Positions 43,827 to 53,062 of a DNA stretch of 64,000 nt are shown here, one piece after another (position 1 is the first letter of the stretch; the number at the start of each line of letters is the position of its first letter). The stretch is from positions 3,410,001 to 3,474,000 of the forward strand of contig OZ245769.1 of assembly GCA_965227745.1 (NCBI GenBank), written 5' to 3'. Origin of the DNA: GAS368 sp965227745 (lineage in GTDB: Bacteria; Verrucomicrobiota; Verrucomicrobiia; Opitutales; Opitutaceae). The position numbers were made by a program, and so were the translations under genes. The notes under the pieces are model-generated. The model was not told the DNA's origin. It saw nothing but the letters and a program-made list of their open reading frames with translations, and did no database searches.

Positions 43827-44504
43827 CCGCCCACCCCTCACCTTCCGCTCCGCTACCTCGCCTCCCCTCCGCTCCTTCAATCTCATCTCCCCACCCCACC
43901 CCCGACCCCGGCGCACTTGGACTCACCCTAACCAACCTTAACTCACCCTCATCGCCCCTACCCACCAACGTCTTCCAGCCGCGCCCACACGGCCCCCCCC
44001 GCCCACTTCCGCCCATCCTCCACCCGCGTTAAACTTTCAAAGAGCCTCCTTCGACGCCCTCCCACCCTGCCGCCACCTACCGGCCACCCAGCCTATATTT
44101 ACCTATATTCACCTTAATCAGCCTTGATCGGCTGCTGCGCTCTACCCTCAAACCCCACCCCCATCCACTAGCCCTCCAGGTCACCCTCCAGTTTATCAGC
44201 CCTCCTCCCCGGCGTCATCCGCTCCATTGGCTCCATTTGCTCTATTGGGAGAAACTTCACTTTTTTTGCCCGACCGCCGTCTCCTGTCTCCAGTTCGCTC
44301 CTCGCACTCTCTCTCGCACTACGCCTCGCGCGCGCTCACTCGCACTCCGCCTCACCGCCCCTCGCGCGGCCCGCCCTCCCGCCCTGCCACACCCCATTCT
44401 TGCCACCCGCTCCCAGGTGAGCACAGTGCCCTTTCCCCTCGGCGCATACCCCCTTCCCTCGGCGCCCACCCCTTTCGCGCGCCACCCCACCCCGCCTCTT
44501 CCCC

Positions 44505-47288
44505 ATGCCCACTCCCCGCCCTTCCCGCACCCTCTCGCCTGCCGCGCCCCTCTCCGGCCCCCGCCTCGTCGCCCGCTTCTCCGCCCTCCTCACTTTCACC
44601 CTCACTCTCACTTTCACTGCTTCCCCTGCCCACGCCCAAGCCCCCGGCACGATCTCCGTCCAGCTCCAGGACTACGCCGCGCTGCCGCTCAGCGGCACGC
44701 TCACCGCCACCGCCGACAACGCCCCCTATGCCGCGCGCGTGAATTTCCTGCGCGAGGAGCCGGGCGGTGGCCTCAACCGCCTCTGGGTCTGCGACCTCAA
44801 CGGCAAGCTCTACCTCCTCGATCAGACCACGAAGCAGTTCACCACGTATCTCGATTTCCAGCGCAACACGTCCGAGCTTCCCGGCGCGACGGGCCTCTTT
44901 CCCGCCTTCACGCGCGCCGCCGGCTACGCCAACGGTCTCGTCACGTTCCAGTTCGACCCCGAGTACCGGGCCGTCGGCTCCCCCCACTACGGCAAGTTCT
45001 ACACCGTCCACATCGAGACCGATACCAATGACGGGGCCGCCTCGCGCCTGCCCAACGCCTCCGCGTTTCCCGGCTTCACCAACGCCGCCACTTACACCGC
45101 GACCAACGTCAACGAGGCCCCCGGCACCGACAACACGAGCACGCGCCAGGCCGTCTTGATTGAGTGGCAGGATACTAACCCCACCGACACCACGTTCCAA
45201 GGCACCGCGCGCGAACTCCTCCGCATCGAGTTCAATGGCCGCATCCACCCGATGGGCGACCTCCTCTTTAATCCCCTCGCCACCACGTCCGCCCATCCCG
45301 ACTGGCGGAAAATGTACATCGCCGTCGGCGACGGCGGCGCCGGCGAGCAAAACAACCCCACCCTCCACCCCACCCCGCAGCGCCTCGATACGCTCCAAGG
45401 TAAAATCCTCCGCATCCTCCCCGACGCCCTTACCTCCGGCGCGCTCCGCTACACCATCCCCGCCGATAATCCTTTTGTTGGTTCCGCGCTCTCGCCCACG
45501 CCGCGCGGCGAGATCTACGCCTACGGTTTCCGCAACCCTCACCGTATTTCGTGGGACGCCGCCACCAATCTCCTCATCGCCACCGATATCGGCTACCACT
45601 CGTGGGAGGAAGTAAACATCGTGCACCGCGGCGCCAATCACGGCTGGGCCGACCGCGAGGGCACCTACGTCTACACGCCCGCGAGTGGCCTCGCCAACAC
45701 CGCCCTCCCGGCCAACGACGCCACGCTCGGCCTCGTGTATCCAGTTATCCAATATCCACACAGCCCCGCCCTCGGCTTCGGCGACGCCATCGCCGGCGGC
45801 TTCATCTATCGCGGCACGCGCATCCCGGCCCTCACCGGCAAATACATCTTTGGTGACATCACCACCGGCCAGCTCTTCTGGGCCCATGTCCCCGATCTCA
45901 TCGCCGCCGACGATGGCAACCCCGCCACGCTCGCCCCGTTCTACCGCGTCGAGCTCCTGTGGACCAATCCGCGCAACCCCACCGCCGGGCTCCAAGCCTA
46001 CGACCGCGCCTACGAGATCGTCGCCAGCGAATACCACGCCCGCGGCGGTCCCGATACCGACCTCCCCGGCTCCGCCACCGTCTCCGATCTCACCGGCGGT
46101 GGCCGCGCCGATATCCGCCTCGCCGTCGATGCCGCCGGCGAGCTCTTCCTCACCAGCAAGAGCGATGGCATGATCCGCTCCCTCACCGCCGCCCCCGCCC
46201 CGGCCACCGCGCCCGTCATCACCAAGCAGCCATCCGCGCAGCTCATCGCCACGGGCCACACCGTCGCCTTCACCGTCGAGGCCACCGGCGCTTCCTCCTA
46301 CCAGTGGAAGCGCGGCAGCACCGCCCTCCCCGGCGCGACCAATGCCACGTTTACCCTCACTAACTCCGCCACCGCCGACACCGGCAGCTATACGGTCGAT
46401 GTCACCAATCCCACCGGCACCACCACGAGCGCCGCCGTCGGCCTCACCGTCATCCCCGCCGCCGAGCCCGGCTACATGACGAATCTCTCCATCCGCTCCG
46501 CCGCCGGCACCGGCGCGCAGACGCTCACCGTCGGCTTCGCCCTCGGCGGCCCGCTCGATGCCACGTTCGACCGCGAGTTGATGATGCGCGCCGTCGGCAC
46601 CTCGCTCAATCGCTTCGGCCTCACCGGCACCCTCCCCGATCCCAAGGTCACCCTCTACAGCGGCACCAGCACGCGCGCCTTCGCCGACAACTATTGGGAG
46701 GGCCTACAGCCCACCGCCACCGATGGGTTCTCCGCCCGCTTCGGGGCCTTCCCGCTCACCACCGGCTCCCTCGATGCCGCCCTCGTCCTCTCCACCCTCA
46801 CGCGCGGCGCGTACACGATTCAAGCCACCAGCGCCGTCGCCGGCCAATCCGGCATCGTCCTCGCCGAGGTCTACGATCTCGGCACCCCCGTCGGCCGCGC
46901 CCGCCAGCTCACCAACGTCTCCGCGCGCACCACCGCCGGCATCGGCGACAATACCCTCATCGCCGGCTTCGTGCTGAGCGGCTTCACCGCGCGCACCGTC
47001 CTCATCCGCGCCGCCGGCCCCGCCCTCACCGCCTTCGGCGTCCCCGGCGTCCTCGCCGATCCCAAGCTCACCCTCTTCAACAGCGCCTCGGTCAAACTCG
47101 CCGAAAACGACAACTGGCAAACCAGCGCCGCCCTCGTCGACACCTTCGCCTCCGTCGGCGCCTTCGATTTCACCGCCCGCTCCAAAGACGCCGTCCTCTA
47201 CCTCACCCTCCCCCCCGGCGCCTACACCGCCCAAGTCACCGGCCCCACCACCGGCATCGCCCTCGTCGAAGTCTACGTGCTGCCGTAA
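44505..47288 (+). CDS. Secreted glucose/sorbosone dehydrogenase-like protein with Ig and tandem C-terminal domains
   Basis: 927 aa. Signal peptide (FSALLTFTLTLTFTASPAHAQ). The propeller (about 60-560) is of the PQQ-dependent sugar dehydrogenase fold (NRLWVCDLNGKLYLLD, GDLLFNPLAT..., YAYGFRNPHRISWD, ATDIGYHSWEEVN, GDAIAGGFIYRG). An Ig-like domain covers about 567-650 (PVITKQPSAQLIATGHTVAFTVEA...YQWKRG). Two copies of a roughly 130-residue domain follow (about 657-795 and 800-927), with N-x-S-x-R, L-I-x-G-F-V, R-A-x-G-P-A-L and N-D-N-W words. The same tandem domain ends the gene at 60624. Probably oxidises or binds sugars at the cell surface; the tandem module may mediate attachment. Confidence 0.83.
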   Translation: MPTPRPSRTLSPAAPLSGPRLVARFSALLTFTLTLTFTASPAHAQAPGTISVQLQDYAALPLSGTLTATADNAPYAARVNFLREEPGGGLNRLWVCDLNGKLYLLDQTTKQFTTYLDFQRNTSELPGATGLFPAFTRAAGYANGLVTFQFDPEYRAVGSPHYGKFYTVHIETDTNDGAASRLPNASAFPGFTNAATYTATNVNEAPGTDNTSTRQAVLIEWQDTNPTDTTFQGTARELLRIEFNGRIHPMGDLLFNPLATTSAHPDWRKMYIAVGDGGAGEQNNPTLHPTPQRLDTLQGKILRILPDALTSGALRYTIPADNPFVGSALSPTPRGEIYAYGFRNPHRISWDAATNLLIATDIGYHSWEEVNIVHRGANHGWADREGTYVYTPASGLANTALPANDATLGLVYPVIQYPHSPALGFGDAIAGGFIYRGTRIPALTGKYIFGDITTGQLFWAHVPDLIAADDGNPATLAPFYRVELLWTNPRNPTAGLQAYDRAYEIVASEYHARGGPDTDLPGSATVSDLTGGGRADIRLAVDAAGELFLTSKSDGMIRSLTAAPAPATAPVITKQPSAQLIATGHTVAFTVEATGASSYQWKRGSTALPGATNATFTLTNSATADTGSYTVDVTNPTGTTTSAAVGLTVIPAAEPGYMTNLSIRSAAGTGAQTLTVGFALGGPLDATFDRELMMRAVGTSLNRFGLTGTLPDPKVTLYSGTSTRAFADNYWEGLQPTATDGFSARFGAFPLTTGSLDAALVLSTLTRGAYTIQATSAVAGQSGIVLAEVYDLGTPVGRARQLTNVSARTTAGIGDNTLIAGFVLSGFTARTVLIRAAGPALTAFGVPGVLADPKLTLFNSASVKLAENDNWQTSAALVDTFASVGAFDFTARSKDAVLYLTLPPGAYTAQVTGPTTGIALVEVYVLP

Positions 47289-47308
47289 ACGCACCCTCCC
47301 GCCTCAAG

Positions 47309-47336
47309 GCTGTGGGAGGGGCTTTACGCCCCGACT
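47309..47336. repeat. REP family A, single-arm copy
   Basis: GCTGTGGGAGGGGCTTTACG onward to CCCCGACTCAGC, 20 bases after the stop of the dehydrogenase-like gene. Confidence 0.7.
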
Positions 47337-47570
47337 CAGCACTTCCCCATCGTCCACGCCACCGCCCAAACGACACCAGTAACTGATGAGGTTTTGAATC
47401 TCCGGTAGCTACAAGCATGAGCGAATGGCGATTTGGCTGTCGTCCCAACATCAACCGTCGTGGGCCGTACACTCCGCCGTCACGCGCGGTGTTGTTCGCC
47501 TTCATTGTCCTCCGCAATCTGCGGCGATATCCCGTATCCCCTTGCCACCCCTGCGCGTCCTGCGCCCTTG

Positions 47571-48779
47571 ATGCCTCCCGCTTCCTATCTCCCTTCGCGT
47601 CCGTGGTGGCAGAAGATCGATCCCCGCAGCAGCCTCACCGCGCGCGCCGTGTATATCGTCAGCGGTACCGCGCTTATTTTCGTTCTCATCGTCGCGTGGA
47701 TCAGCGGCGCCCTGCTGCAGCGCCAACTCACTAAGCAGCTCGGCAGCGCCTTCGAAAATCTCGCCTTCCAAGTGGGCGACAAGCTCGACCGCACCGTCTA
47801 CGAGCGTTACCGCCAGCTCCAGTTCACCGCTTCGCTGCCCCCTTTCCGCACGCCCTCGGCTCCCGCCGCCGAGCGCCAGGCCCTCATCGAGAGTCTGCAC
47901 GATGCCTCGACCGATTACGCGTGGATCGGTTTTGCCGACTCCACTGGCGTTGTCCAAGCCTCCTCCCAACATCTCTTCGAACAGGAAAAGGCCAACGGCT
48001 ACGGGTGGTTTGCCGGGGCGCAACGCGGTCCCTATGTCGGCACCTTGCGCGCCTACCCGGAATTCTCCGCGCTCTCCGTCAAGCCCGGCGCCGACGCTCC
48101 GCGCTTCCTCGATGTTGCCGTCCCCGTCGCCACGCCCAACGGCCAGCCCCTCGGCGTCCTCGCCGCGTTGCTCCGTTGGGATTGGGCGCGCGAAGCCCAA
48201 CTCTCCGTCATCCCGGAGATCTCCCGCCGCGACCGCATCGGCGTCACCGTCTACACCGCCGGCGGCGACGTCATGCTCGACTCCGATGGCTCCGGCTGGA
48301 CCGAGCCGCCCGAGCCCCCGCTCAACGCCTCGCCCCGCCGCGCCGCCCGCGAAAACTTCACCGAGACCATGCCCAACGGTGCCGTCTATCTCACCGGCTA
48401 CTCGCGCAGCCGCGGCTTCCGCGAGTATCGCGGCCTCGGTTGGCTCGTCGTCGTCCGCCAGCCCGTCGCCAACGCCTTCACCGCCGTCCAGGAACTCCGC
48501 GTGAGCATCGTCCGCTCTGGCCTCGGCCTCGTCGTCCTCCTCGCCCTGGTCGCCGGTCGCCTCGCCTCCCGCATCGAGCGCCGCCACCGCGCCATCACCG
48601 TCGCCGCCAACCGCATCGGCGAGGGCGACATCGTCACCCTCATCCCCCGCCCCCAAGACGACACCGACCTCGCCCGCATGTGCACCGCCCTCGACCGCAT
48701 GGTCACCGACTTCCGCACCCGCGAAGAAGCCCACGAGCAAACTAAAAACCCCGTCCCAACCGTTCCTAAAGCGGACTAG
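47571..48779 (+). CDS. Orphan dCACHE-HAMP sensor without output domain
   Basis: 402 aa from ATG 47571. TM1 (about 27-49, VYIVSGTALIFVLIVAWISGALL); a periplasmic double-CACHE-like region (about 50-315: FENLAFQVGDKLDRTVYERYRQLQFTAS... YAWIGFADSTGVVQASSQ ... VPVATPNGQPLGVLAALLRWDW); TM2 (about 325-345, GLGLVVLLALVAGRLAS); a HAMP segment (RHRAITVAANRIGEGDIVTLIPRPQDDTDLARMCTALDRMVTDF). The protein ends about 15 residues after HAMP, with no kinase, GGDEF or methyl-accepting domain and no such gene directly downstream. It is either a partner subunit or a truncated receptor. Confidence 0.82.
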   Translation: MPPASYLPSRPWWQKIDPRSSLTARAVYIVSGTALIFVLIVAWISGALLQRQLTKQLGSAFENLAFQVGDKLDRTVYERYRQLQFTASLPPFRTPSAPAAERQALIESLHDASTDYAWIGFADSTGVVQASSQHLFEQEKANGYGWFAGAQRGPYVGTLRAYPEFSALSVKPGADAPRFLDVAVPVATPNGQPLGVLAALLRWDWAREAQLSVIPEISRRDRIGVTVYTAGGDVMLDSDGSGWTEPPEPPLNASPRRAARENFTETMPNGAVYLTGYSRSRGFREYRGLGWLVVVRQPVANAFTAVQELRVSIVRSGLGLVVLLALVAGRLASRIERRHRAITVAANRIGEGDIVTLIPRPQDDTDLARMCTALDRMVTDFRTREEAHEQTKNPVPTVPKAD

Positions 48780-49101
48780 CAAGCTGCCTCAACGGAGCGG
48801 CGGTTTCCCAACCGCCGTGGGCTATCACCCAATATCCAACGCAGAACTCCCACCGGCGGTCCAAGCCCGACCGCGGAATCACTAACCATCATCCACTCTT
48901 CCCTCTCTTCCCGGCCTTCCCGGCCTTCCTGTTCAAAATCCCGCAATCCGATTTTCGTGTCTTTCGCGTCTTTCGTGGTTAATAAAAATCCGTTGTTCGC
49001 GTGTCTTTACGCCGCTTCTCGGTTTGTCGGTTTTGATCCGTATCTGTGTTCATCCGTGTCCATCTGTGGCTAAAAAGTGATTTTTCATCTGCATCGAAGG
49101 A
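48780..49101. other. Intergenic region with hairpin and short tandem repeats
   Basis: 322 bases between convergent genes. A perfect stem CGGCGGTT (48798-48805) / AACCGCCG (48810-48817) lies just after the sensor gene. Short tandem repeats occur at 48953-48990 (TTCGTGTCTTTCGCGTCTTT) and 49038-49075 (TGTGTTCATCCGTGTCCATC). No gene seen. Confidence 0.55.
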
Positions 49102-50355
49102 TCACTTCCGCCCCGCCTTCCATGTCTTATACGCATCCAGCGCCCCGATGCCCCACGTCCCGTACCACGCGTAGCCTTTCCGCCGCTCATTCGTGAGCTG
49201 CCCGAAAACGTAGTGGATCATCCGGTCGCGTTCGCCGAAGAGCGCCTTGCCCGTGTCGATTTCGTAGAGCCGTGCCCAGAGCAACGGCGCCCCCGGCCGC
49301 GCCACCACGCCCATGCCCTCCGTGTCGTCGCGATTCGCCGCGAGATCGTGCAGCGCCATGCGTTGCAGCCACGCCACGCCGGACTCGATTGAAGTCACCA
49401 GCGCCGGCGAAGGATTCGGCACCGTCATTAAAAACTGCAGGAGATGCGCGCTCTCATTCGAGCATTCGCCGATGGGCTCGAAATTCCGCGCCGCGCACGG
49501 CTTTAGCGTCAGCGCATCGTGCTGCTGACCCCACACCGTGAGTTGTCCATCGGTTCGCCGGATCTGCATCGCGAGCACACATTGGATCCCGCGCTCCACG
49601 CGCCGGCCCGCCTCCGCCGCGAGCGTCGGCGGCACAAACGCATACTCCGCCCGCCCCGCGTTGATGTCGCGGAGCAATTCGAGGATATGCTCCATCGCAT
49701 CGTCGTTCAGCGTAATCGCATCGTGATAGCCGCCCACCAGCGGATAGATCTGCGGAAAGCCGCCATTCGGAAACTGCGCCGCGAGGATGTAATCCAGCCC
49801 GCGCATAAACGCCCCGCGCCACGCCCGCGCGCGCTCACTGTCCGCGCCCGCCGCCCGCATCACATACGCGAGGTAGCGCAGCTCGTTGATCGTGGAATCG
49901 TTGTCAAAAGTCCCGCAGGCCCACGCATCGAAGTGACTGTCCTTCTCCTCGCGCAACCGTGAGTAGTCGCCGCTCTTTACCCAGCCTCCCGCCACCGTCT
50001 GCCAGTTCACCACGCGATCCGCCACCGTCTGGGCGTCCTCCGACCCATACCACTCCGCGGGCGCTTGGAGGCGCAACCCTTGGCTGTGATGCGAGGGAAT
50101 CGGCGGCCCCTCCACGCGCGCGAGCGTCACTTTCTCCACGACATTGCGCCCCGGCATCTTCGCCGCGCGCTCGGTCGATGCCGCCCAATACGCCAGCCAT
50201 GCCGGCCGCTCCGTGATCGGCAGCGCCGCGATGCGCTGCTCCGTCACCGGCAAAAATTGATCCGCCGGCCAAGGCCGCGGCGCATCCGCCGCCAGCGCCG
50301 CTGCACACAGCGCCACCGAAGCCACGACACACTGAAAAACGCGCGAGGGGTTCAT
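49102..50355 (-). CDS. Pectate lyase, polysaccharide lyase family 10, exported
   Basis: 417 aa with signal peptide (VFQCVVASVALCAAALAADAP). PL10 (alpha/alpha toroid) hallmarks: NWQTVAGGWVKSGDY, GTFDNDSTINELRYLAYV (acidic calcium-site region), AAQFPNGGFPQIYPL, YHDAITLNDDAMEHIL and the late RDDTEGMG. It cleaves de-esterified homogalacturonan by beta-elimination, so it complements the GH28 at 6.0 kb. Probably extracellular or periplasmic. Single gene; the nearest neighbours are unrelated. Confidence 0.9.
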   Translation of the reverse strand: MNPSRVFQCVVASVALCAAALAADAPRPWPADQFLPVTEQRIAALPITERPAWLAYWAASTERAAKMPGRNVVEKVTLARVEGPPIPSHHSQGLRLQAPAEWYGSEDAQTVADRVVNWQTVAGGWVKSGDYSRLREEKDSHFDAWACGTFDNDSTINELRYLAYVMRAAGADSERARAWRGAFMRGLDYILAAQFPNGGFPQIYPLVGGYHDAITLNDDAMEHILELLRDINAGRAEYAFVPPTLAAEAGRRVERGIQCVLAMQIRRTDGQLTVWGQQHDALTLKPCAARNFEPIGECSNESAHLLQFLMTVPNPSPALVTSIESGVAWLQRMALHDLAANRDDTEGMGVVARPGAPLLWARLYEIDTGKALFGERDRMIHYVFGQLTNERRKGYAWYGTWGIGALDAYKTWKAGRK

Positions 50356-50422
50356 GCAAAAATCTCTCTTGGGGTTACCCCTCCTGACGTCCGCCCCAGA
50401 AATTTGATGCGCCCAATCCCCT

Positions 50423-50458
50423 ATCTTTCTCTTTCCTCTTTCTCTTAATCTTTCTCTC
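50423..50458. repeat. Polypyrimidine element (family B) overlapping a gene end
   Basis: ATCTTTCTCTTTCCTCTTTC followed by TCTTAATCTTTCTCTC. It runs into the 3' end of the FemAB/GNAT-like gene on the minus strand and encodes its last charged residues (EREKD). Confidence 0.65.
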
Positions 50459-51743
50459 TTTCCCCACCTCCACCCGCCACCGGCTGCGCCGCCTTAAATG
50501 GACTCCGCTCCGGCGCCTCCGCGTGCGGGATCGCCCCGAGCACCCCACGCAGCATCCAATTCATCGCCGGCACGCGGTGCCGCATCCACACCTGCATCGG
50601 CTCCGGCTTCGCCCCCAGGCCCGCTTTTGGCTCCAGCGCCGTGCGCCCCAGCGAGAGCCGCCGGCACTTCCACGCAATCGCATCCGCGATGGTCGCGTGC
50701 AGCAGCTGCAAATAAATCGGCAACCCTTCGTCCGCCGCCGCGCGGTCAAAGCCAATATAGTACCCGATCGCCGTATCGCCATCGCGCAGCGTCGTCACGA
50801 AGCCGATGATTGCCTCGCCGCGCCGCACCACCGTGCAGCGAAAATCCGTCCCCGCCGTGCGCGCCAGCTCCGCGAAATACGCCGGCCGCAGCGTCACCAG
50901 CCGCACCGAGGCATTCCCCTGCACCGCGAGGTACAGCGCATGCAATCGCTCCGTCGCCGCCGTGAGATCAGCGAGTGTTTCCACGGTGCAGCCCGCGGCC
51001 GTGAGCTTCTTCACCTGATCCTTCACTTTGCGCCGATACTTCGCATCGAGCGCGGCGAGGTAGTCGTCGTAGGTCTTCCACGCCGGGTCGAGCGCGAGCA
51101 CCATATTCGGCTCCGTCTCCATCGCGCGATACGAGAATCGTTTCAACGCCTCCGCGCCCGCCTGCGCCGCCGTGAAATCCTTCACCATCACGAAATCCGC
51201 CTGCCCCGTCAGTTTCTCCGCGCGACGAATCCGGTACAGCGCCTCCGCCACCGCCGGCCACAGCGCGGCGGCTTCCTCGCCCGGCGCAAACGCGATCCCG
51301 TGAAAGCCCCACGAGAGCAAATTCCCTGCGACCATCAGCCGCTCTTTCAACCCCGCCCGCGCCGTGCGCGTCGCTGGCGACAACACCCGCCGCAGCAGGC
51401 TGCGTTTCTGAGCCTTCGCCACCGCCGGGTCGCGTTGCAGCCGGTCGCCCGTCACCGTCACGATCTGCACCGCCACGATCGCAACCGGCGTCGCGTCGCG
51501 AAAAATCATCGCGTACCGCGGCTGCACATTCTCCGGTCCGTGCTGCTCGATCACGCGCAACACGTCGCGCCGCAAAAACACACTCCCATGCGCCGCCACC
51601 GCATCCCACCGCGCCGTATCCACATAGTCGATGCGATCCGCCAGCACGAAGCCAAACGCCGTCGGCCGGTGCCGCTCCTCATGCCGCGCCTTCAAATCGC
51701 TCAAACGGGCTTTCAATCGACGAAGCGGATTACGTGAAGGCAT
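50445..51743 (-). CDS. FemAB/GNAT-like peptidoglycan-type acyltransferase
   Basis: 432 aa, cytoplasmic, from ATG 51743 (MPSRNPLRRLKARLSD). The family pattern is in the C-terminal half: YDDYLAALDAKYRRKVKDQVKK, ERLHALYLAVQGNASVRLVTLRPAYFAELAR, then VVRRGEAIIGFVTTLRDGDTAIGYYIGFD and the late LSLGRTALEPKAGLGAKPEPMQVWMRHR. This is the 'peptidogalycan biosynthesis/FemAB-like' acetyltransferase group (PF13480/PF04339 type). It may acylate cell-envelope precursors. The C-terminus runs into a polypyrimidine repeat. Confidence 0.72.
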   Translation of the reverse strand: MPSRNPLRRLKARLSDLKARHEERHRPTAFGFVLADRIDYVDTARWDAVAAHGSVFLRRDVLRVIEQHGPENVQPRYAMIFRDATPVAIVAVQIVTVTGDRLQRDPAVAKAQKRSLLRRVLSPATRTARAGLKERLMVAGNLLSWGFHGIAFAPGEEAAALWPAVAEALYRIRRAEKLTGQADFVMVKDFTAAQAGAEALKRFSYRAMETEPNMVLALDPAWKTYDDYLAALDAKYRRKVKDQVKKLTAAGCTVETLADLTAATERLHALYLAVQGNASVRLVTLRPAYFAELARTAGTDFRCTVVRRGEAIIGFVTTLRDGDTAIGYYIGFDRAAADEGLPIYLQLLHATIADAIAWKCRRLSLGRTALEPKAGLGAKPEPMQVWMRHRVPAMNWMLRGVLGAIPHAEAPERSPFKAAQPVAGGGGEREKD

Positions 51744-51862
51744 AACGCCAGACCCTGCCCCCAACCCCCACCCACGTCAAAACCGTAGAGGTAGGAGCCT
51801 GCTCGCAGGCGACGGGCTAAGACAGCCGAAGTCACCCGCTATCCCATCGCTCTTACACTCCG

Positions 51863-51898
51863 CTCTTTCTCTTTCCTCTTTATCTTAATCTTTCTCTC
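51863..51898. repeat. Polypyrimidine element (family B), single arm
   Basis: CTCTTTCTCTTTCCTCTTTA then TCTTAATCTTTCTCTC, 32 of 36 positions shared with the 50423 copy by eye. Confidence 0.65.
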
Positions 51899-51985
51899 AG
51901 CCGCCGCCAGGCGGCCTTCTGGCTCATTCCCCCTCTCGGTCCCCTCACGCGCCTTTACACCATCGCCTCTCGCACTGCCCGCCTC

Positions 51986-52801
51986 TCATTCGTGTTCATT
52001 CGTGTCCATTCGTGGTTCCACTGTCGGTTCTTCGTTTGCTCCCGCCGGGGCTTCACCTTCGCCCGCCCGCTCCGCCTGCCTCGCATCCCCCAGCGCCCAT
52101 CGCCGCCGCCGCTCCACCGCGTCTCGTTCGCGCCGCGAGGGCTGTGACCACGGTTTCAGCGTCGGAATTAAATCCTTCAGCGTCTCGCGCGCTGGCGACG
52201 ACGCCAGATACTCAGCCGCCTCCGCCTTCTTCCCGCGCGCGCACAGTCCCGCGTATACGTGCAACTCAAACTGCAGTTCCACCTGCGCCCGTTCGTCCTG
52301 CAGCCCCAGCGCCGTCATCAAAAACATCAGCGCCTCGATCGTGGAAAACCGATCGTCCGCCGCCTGCGAGCGCAGCCAGTACCGACTCTCCCCCGTCATC
52401 GGCAGGCTCACGCGTCGGCCCCACGGCTCGACCACGCGCAACATGCTCGTCGACTGAATCCACGTCCCGTCGAGCATCAGCACTTGCACCTTTGAGGGCG
52501 GCATCGCCGCTGGCAGTTCCTCCCCGGTCGGGTGTAAAATCCACAGCTCGCGCCCCGGCTGCACCACGTCTTCGCGCGCCAACGGGCGCTCTTGGCGAAA
52601 CACATGCAGCCCCGTCCCCGCCATCACGCGATTGATCAGGTGCCCCGTGCTGCTCGGCCGCCACGCCTCCATGTGGTGCATCAGCACATCCACCTTCAGC
52701 GCGCTCTCCACCACGCGATGCGCCTCGCACACGCACCAGCGCGGCGCCAAACGGCACAGCTCACACCGGGGACTCTTTTTAAAAACGACGCTTCTCGCCA
52801 T
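51986..52801 (-). CDS. DTW-domain tRNA aminocarboxypropyltransferase-like protein
   Basis: 271 aa from ATG 52801 (MARSVVFKKSPRCELC). N-terminal zinc-type CxxC...CxC motif (CELCRLAPRWCVC), then VDVLMHHMEAWRPSSTGHLINR and the D-x-T-W motif LMLDGTWIQSTSM. DTW proteins (TapT/TuaA) transfer the 3-amino-3-carboxypropyl group of SAM to uridine (acp3U) in tRNA. The last 17 residues (ANEEPTVEPRMDTNEHE) are encoded by a short tandem repeat (CATTCGTGTCCATTCGTGG), so the original C-terminus was probably replaced or extended. Confidence 0.87.
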   Translation of the reverse strand: MARSVVFKKSPRCELCRLAPRWCVCEAHRVVESALKVDVLMHHMEAWRPSSTGHLINRVMAGTGLHVFRQERPLAREDVVQPGRELWILHPTGEELPAAMPPSKVQVLMLDGTWIQSTSMLRVVEPWGRRVSLPMTGESRYWLRSQAADDRFSTIEALMFLMTALGLQDERAQVELQFELHVYAGLCARGKKAEAAEYLASSPARETLKDLIPTLKPWSQPSRRERDAVERRRRWALGDARQAERAGEGEAPAGANEEPTVEPRMDTNEHE

Positions 52802-52876
52802 GAAGCCGCCCATCAAAACACCCCGCCCCAATCCGCGCGAGGGTAAGTTTACTACGTGGTAGCGCCAAGGTTCGAA

Positions 52877-52950
52877 AACTGTGGGAGGGGCTTTATGCCC
52901 CGACCTGGCAGCTCTCGCCATTCGTCGGGGCATAAAGCCCCTCCCACAGC
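52877..52950. repeat. REP family A, full palindrome copy
   Basis: Arm AACTGTGGGAGGGGCTTTAT (from 52877) and its reverse complement at 52924-52950, loop of about 19 bases. It lies between the DTW gene start and the Gfo/Idh/MocA gene end. Confidence 0.75.
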
Positions 52951-52973
52951 TACAACCCCATTCATCAGCGCAC

Positions 52974-53013
52974 AAAAAAACCGCGATGCAGGCCTGCGCC
53001 CACATCGCGGTTT
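52974..53013 (-). terminator. Terminator of the exported Gfo/Idh/MocA gene
   Basis: Stem CCGCGATG / CATCGCGG enclosing a 14-base loop. On the minus strand it runs into seven T residues (AAAAAAA at 52974-52980 on the plus strand), about 50 bases after the stop. Confidence 0.85.
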
Positions 53014-53062
53014 GAATTAAAAATAGAAATGCGATTTCGCCGTGAGCGGTCGCTTTCCGAAC

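Larger units (their letters stand above)
43375..44504. other. 1.1 kb gene-free, repeat-filled intergenic region
   Basis: Holds, in order: a REP C element (43415-43477), a MITE-like element (43560-43683), a polypyrimidine family B arm (43720-43755), a REP A arm (43799-43826) and about 650 bases of very C/T-rich sequence with little coding potential. A few open frames cross it but have proline/serine-biased translations typical of CT-rich DNA. I find no convincing gene. Confidence 0.65.

Noticed and set aside
44030..44504. Small plus-strand genes in the CT-rich region before 44505
   Set aside because: Translations are Pro/Ser/Thr/His runs typical of pyrimidine-rich DNA, with no start signal, no family match and no stable codon bias.
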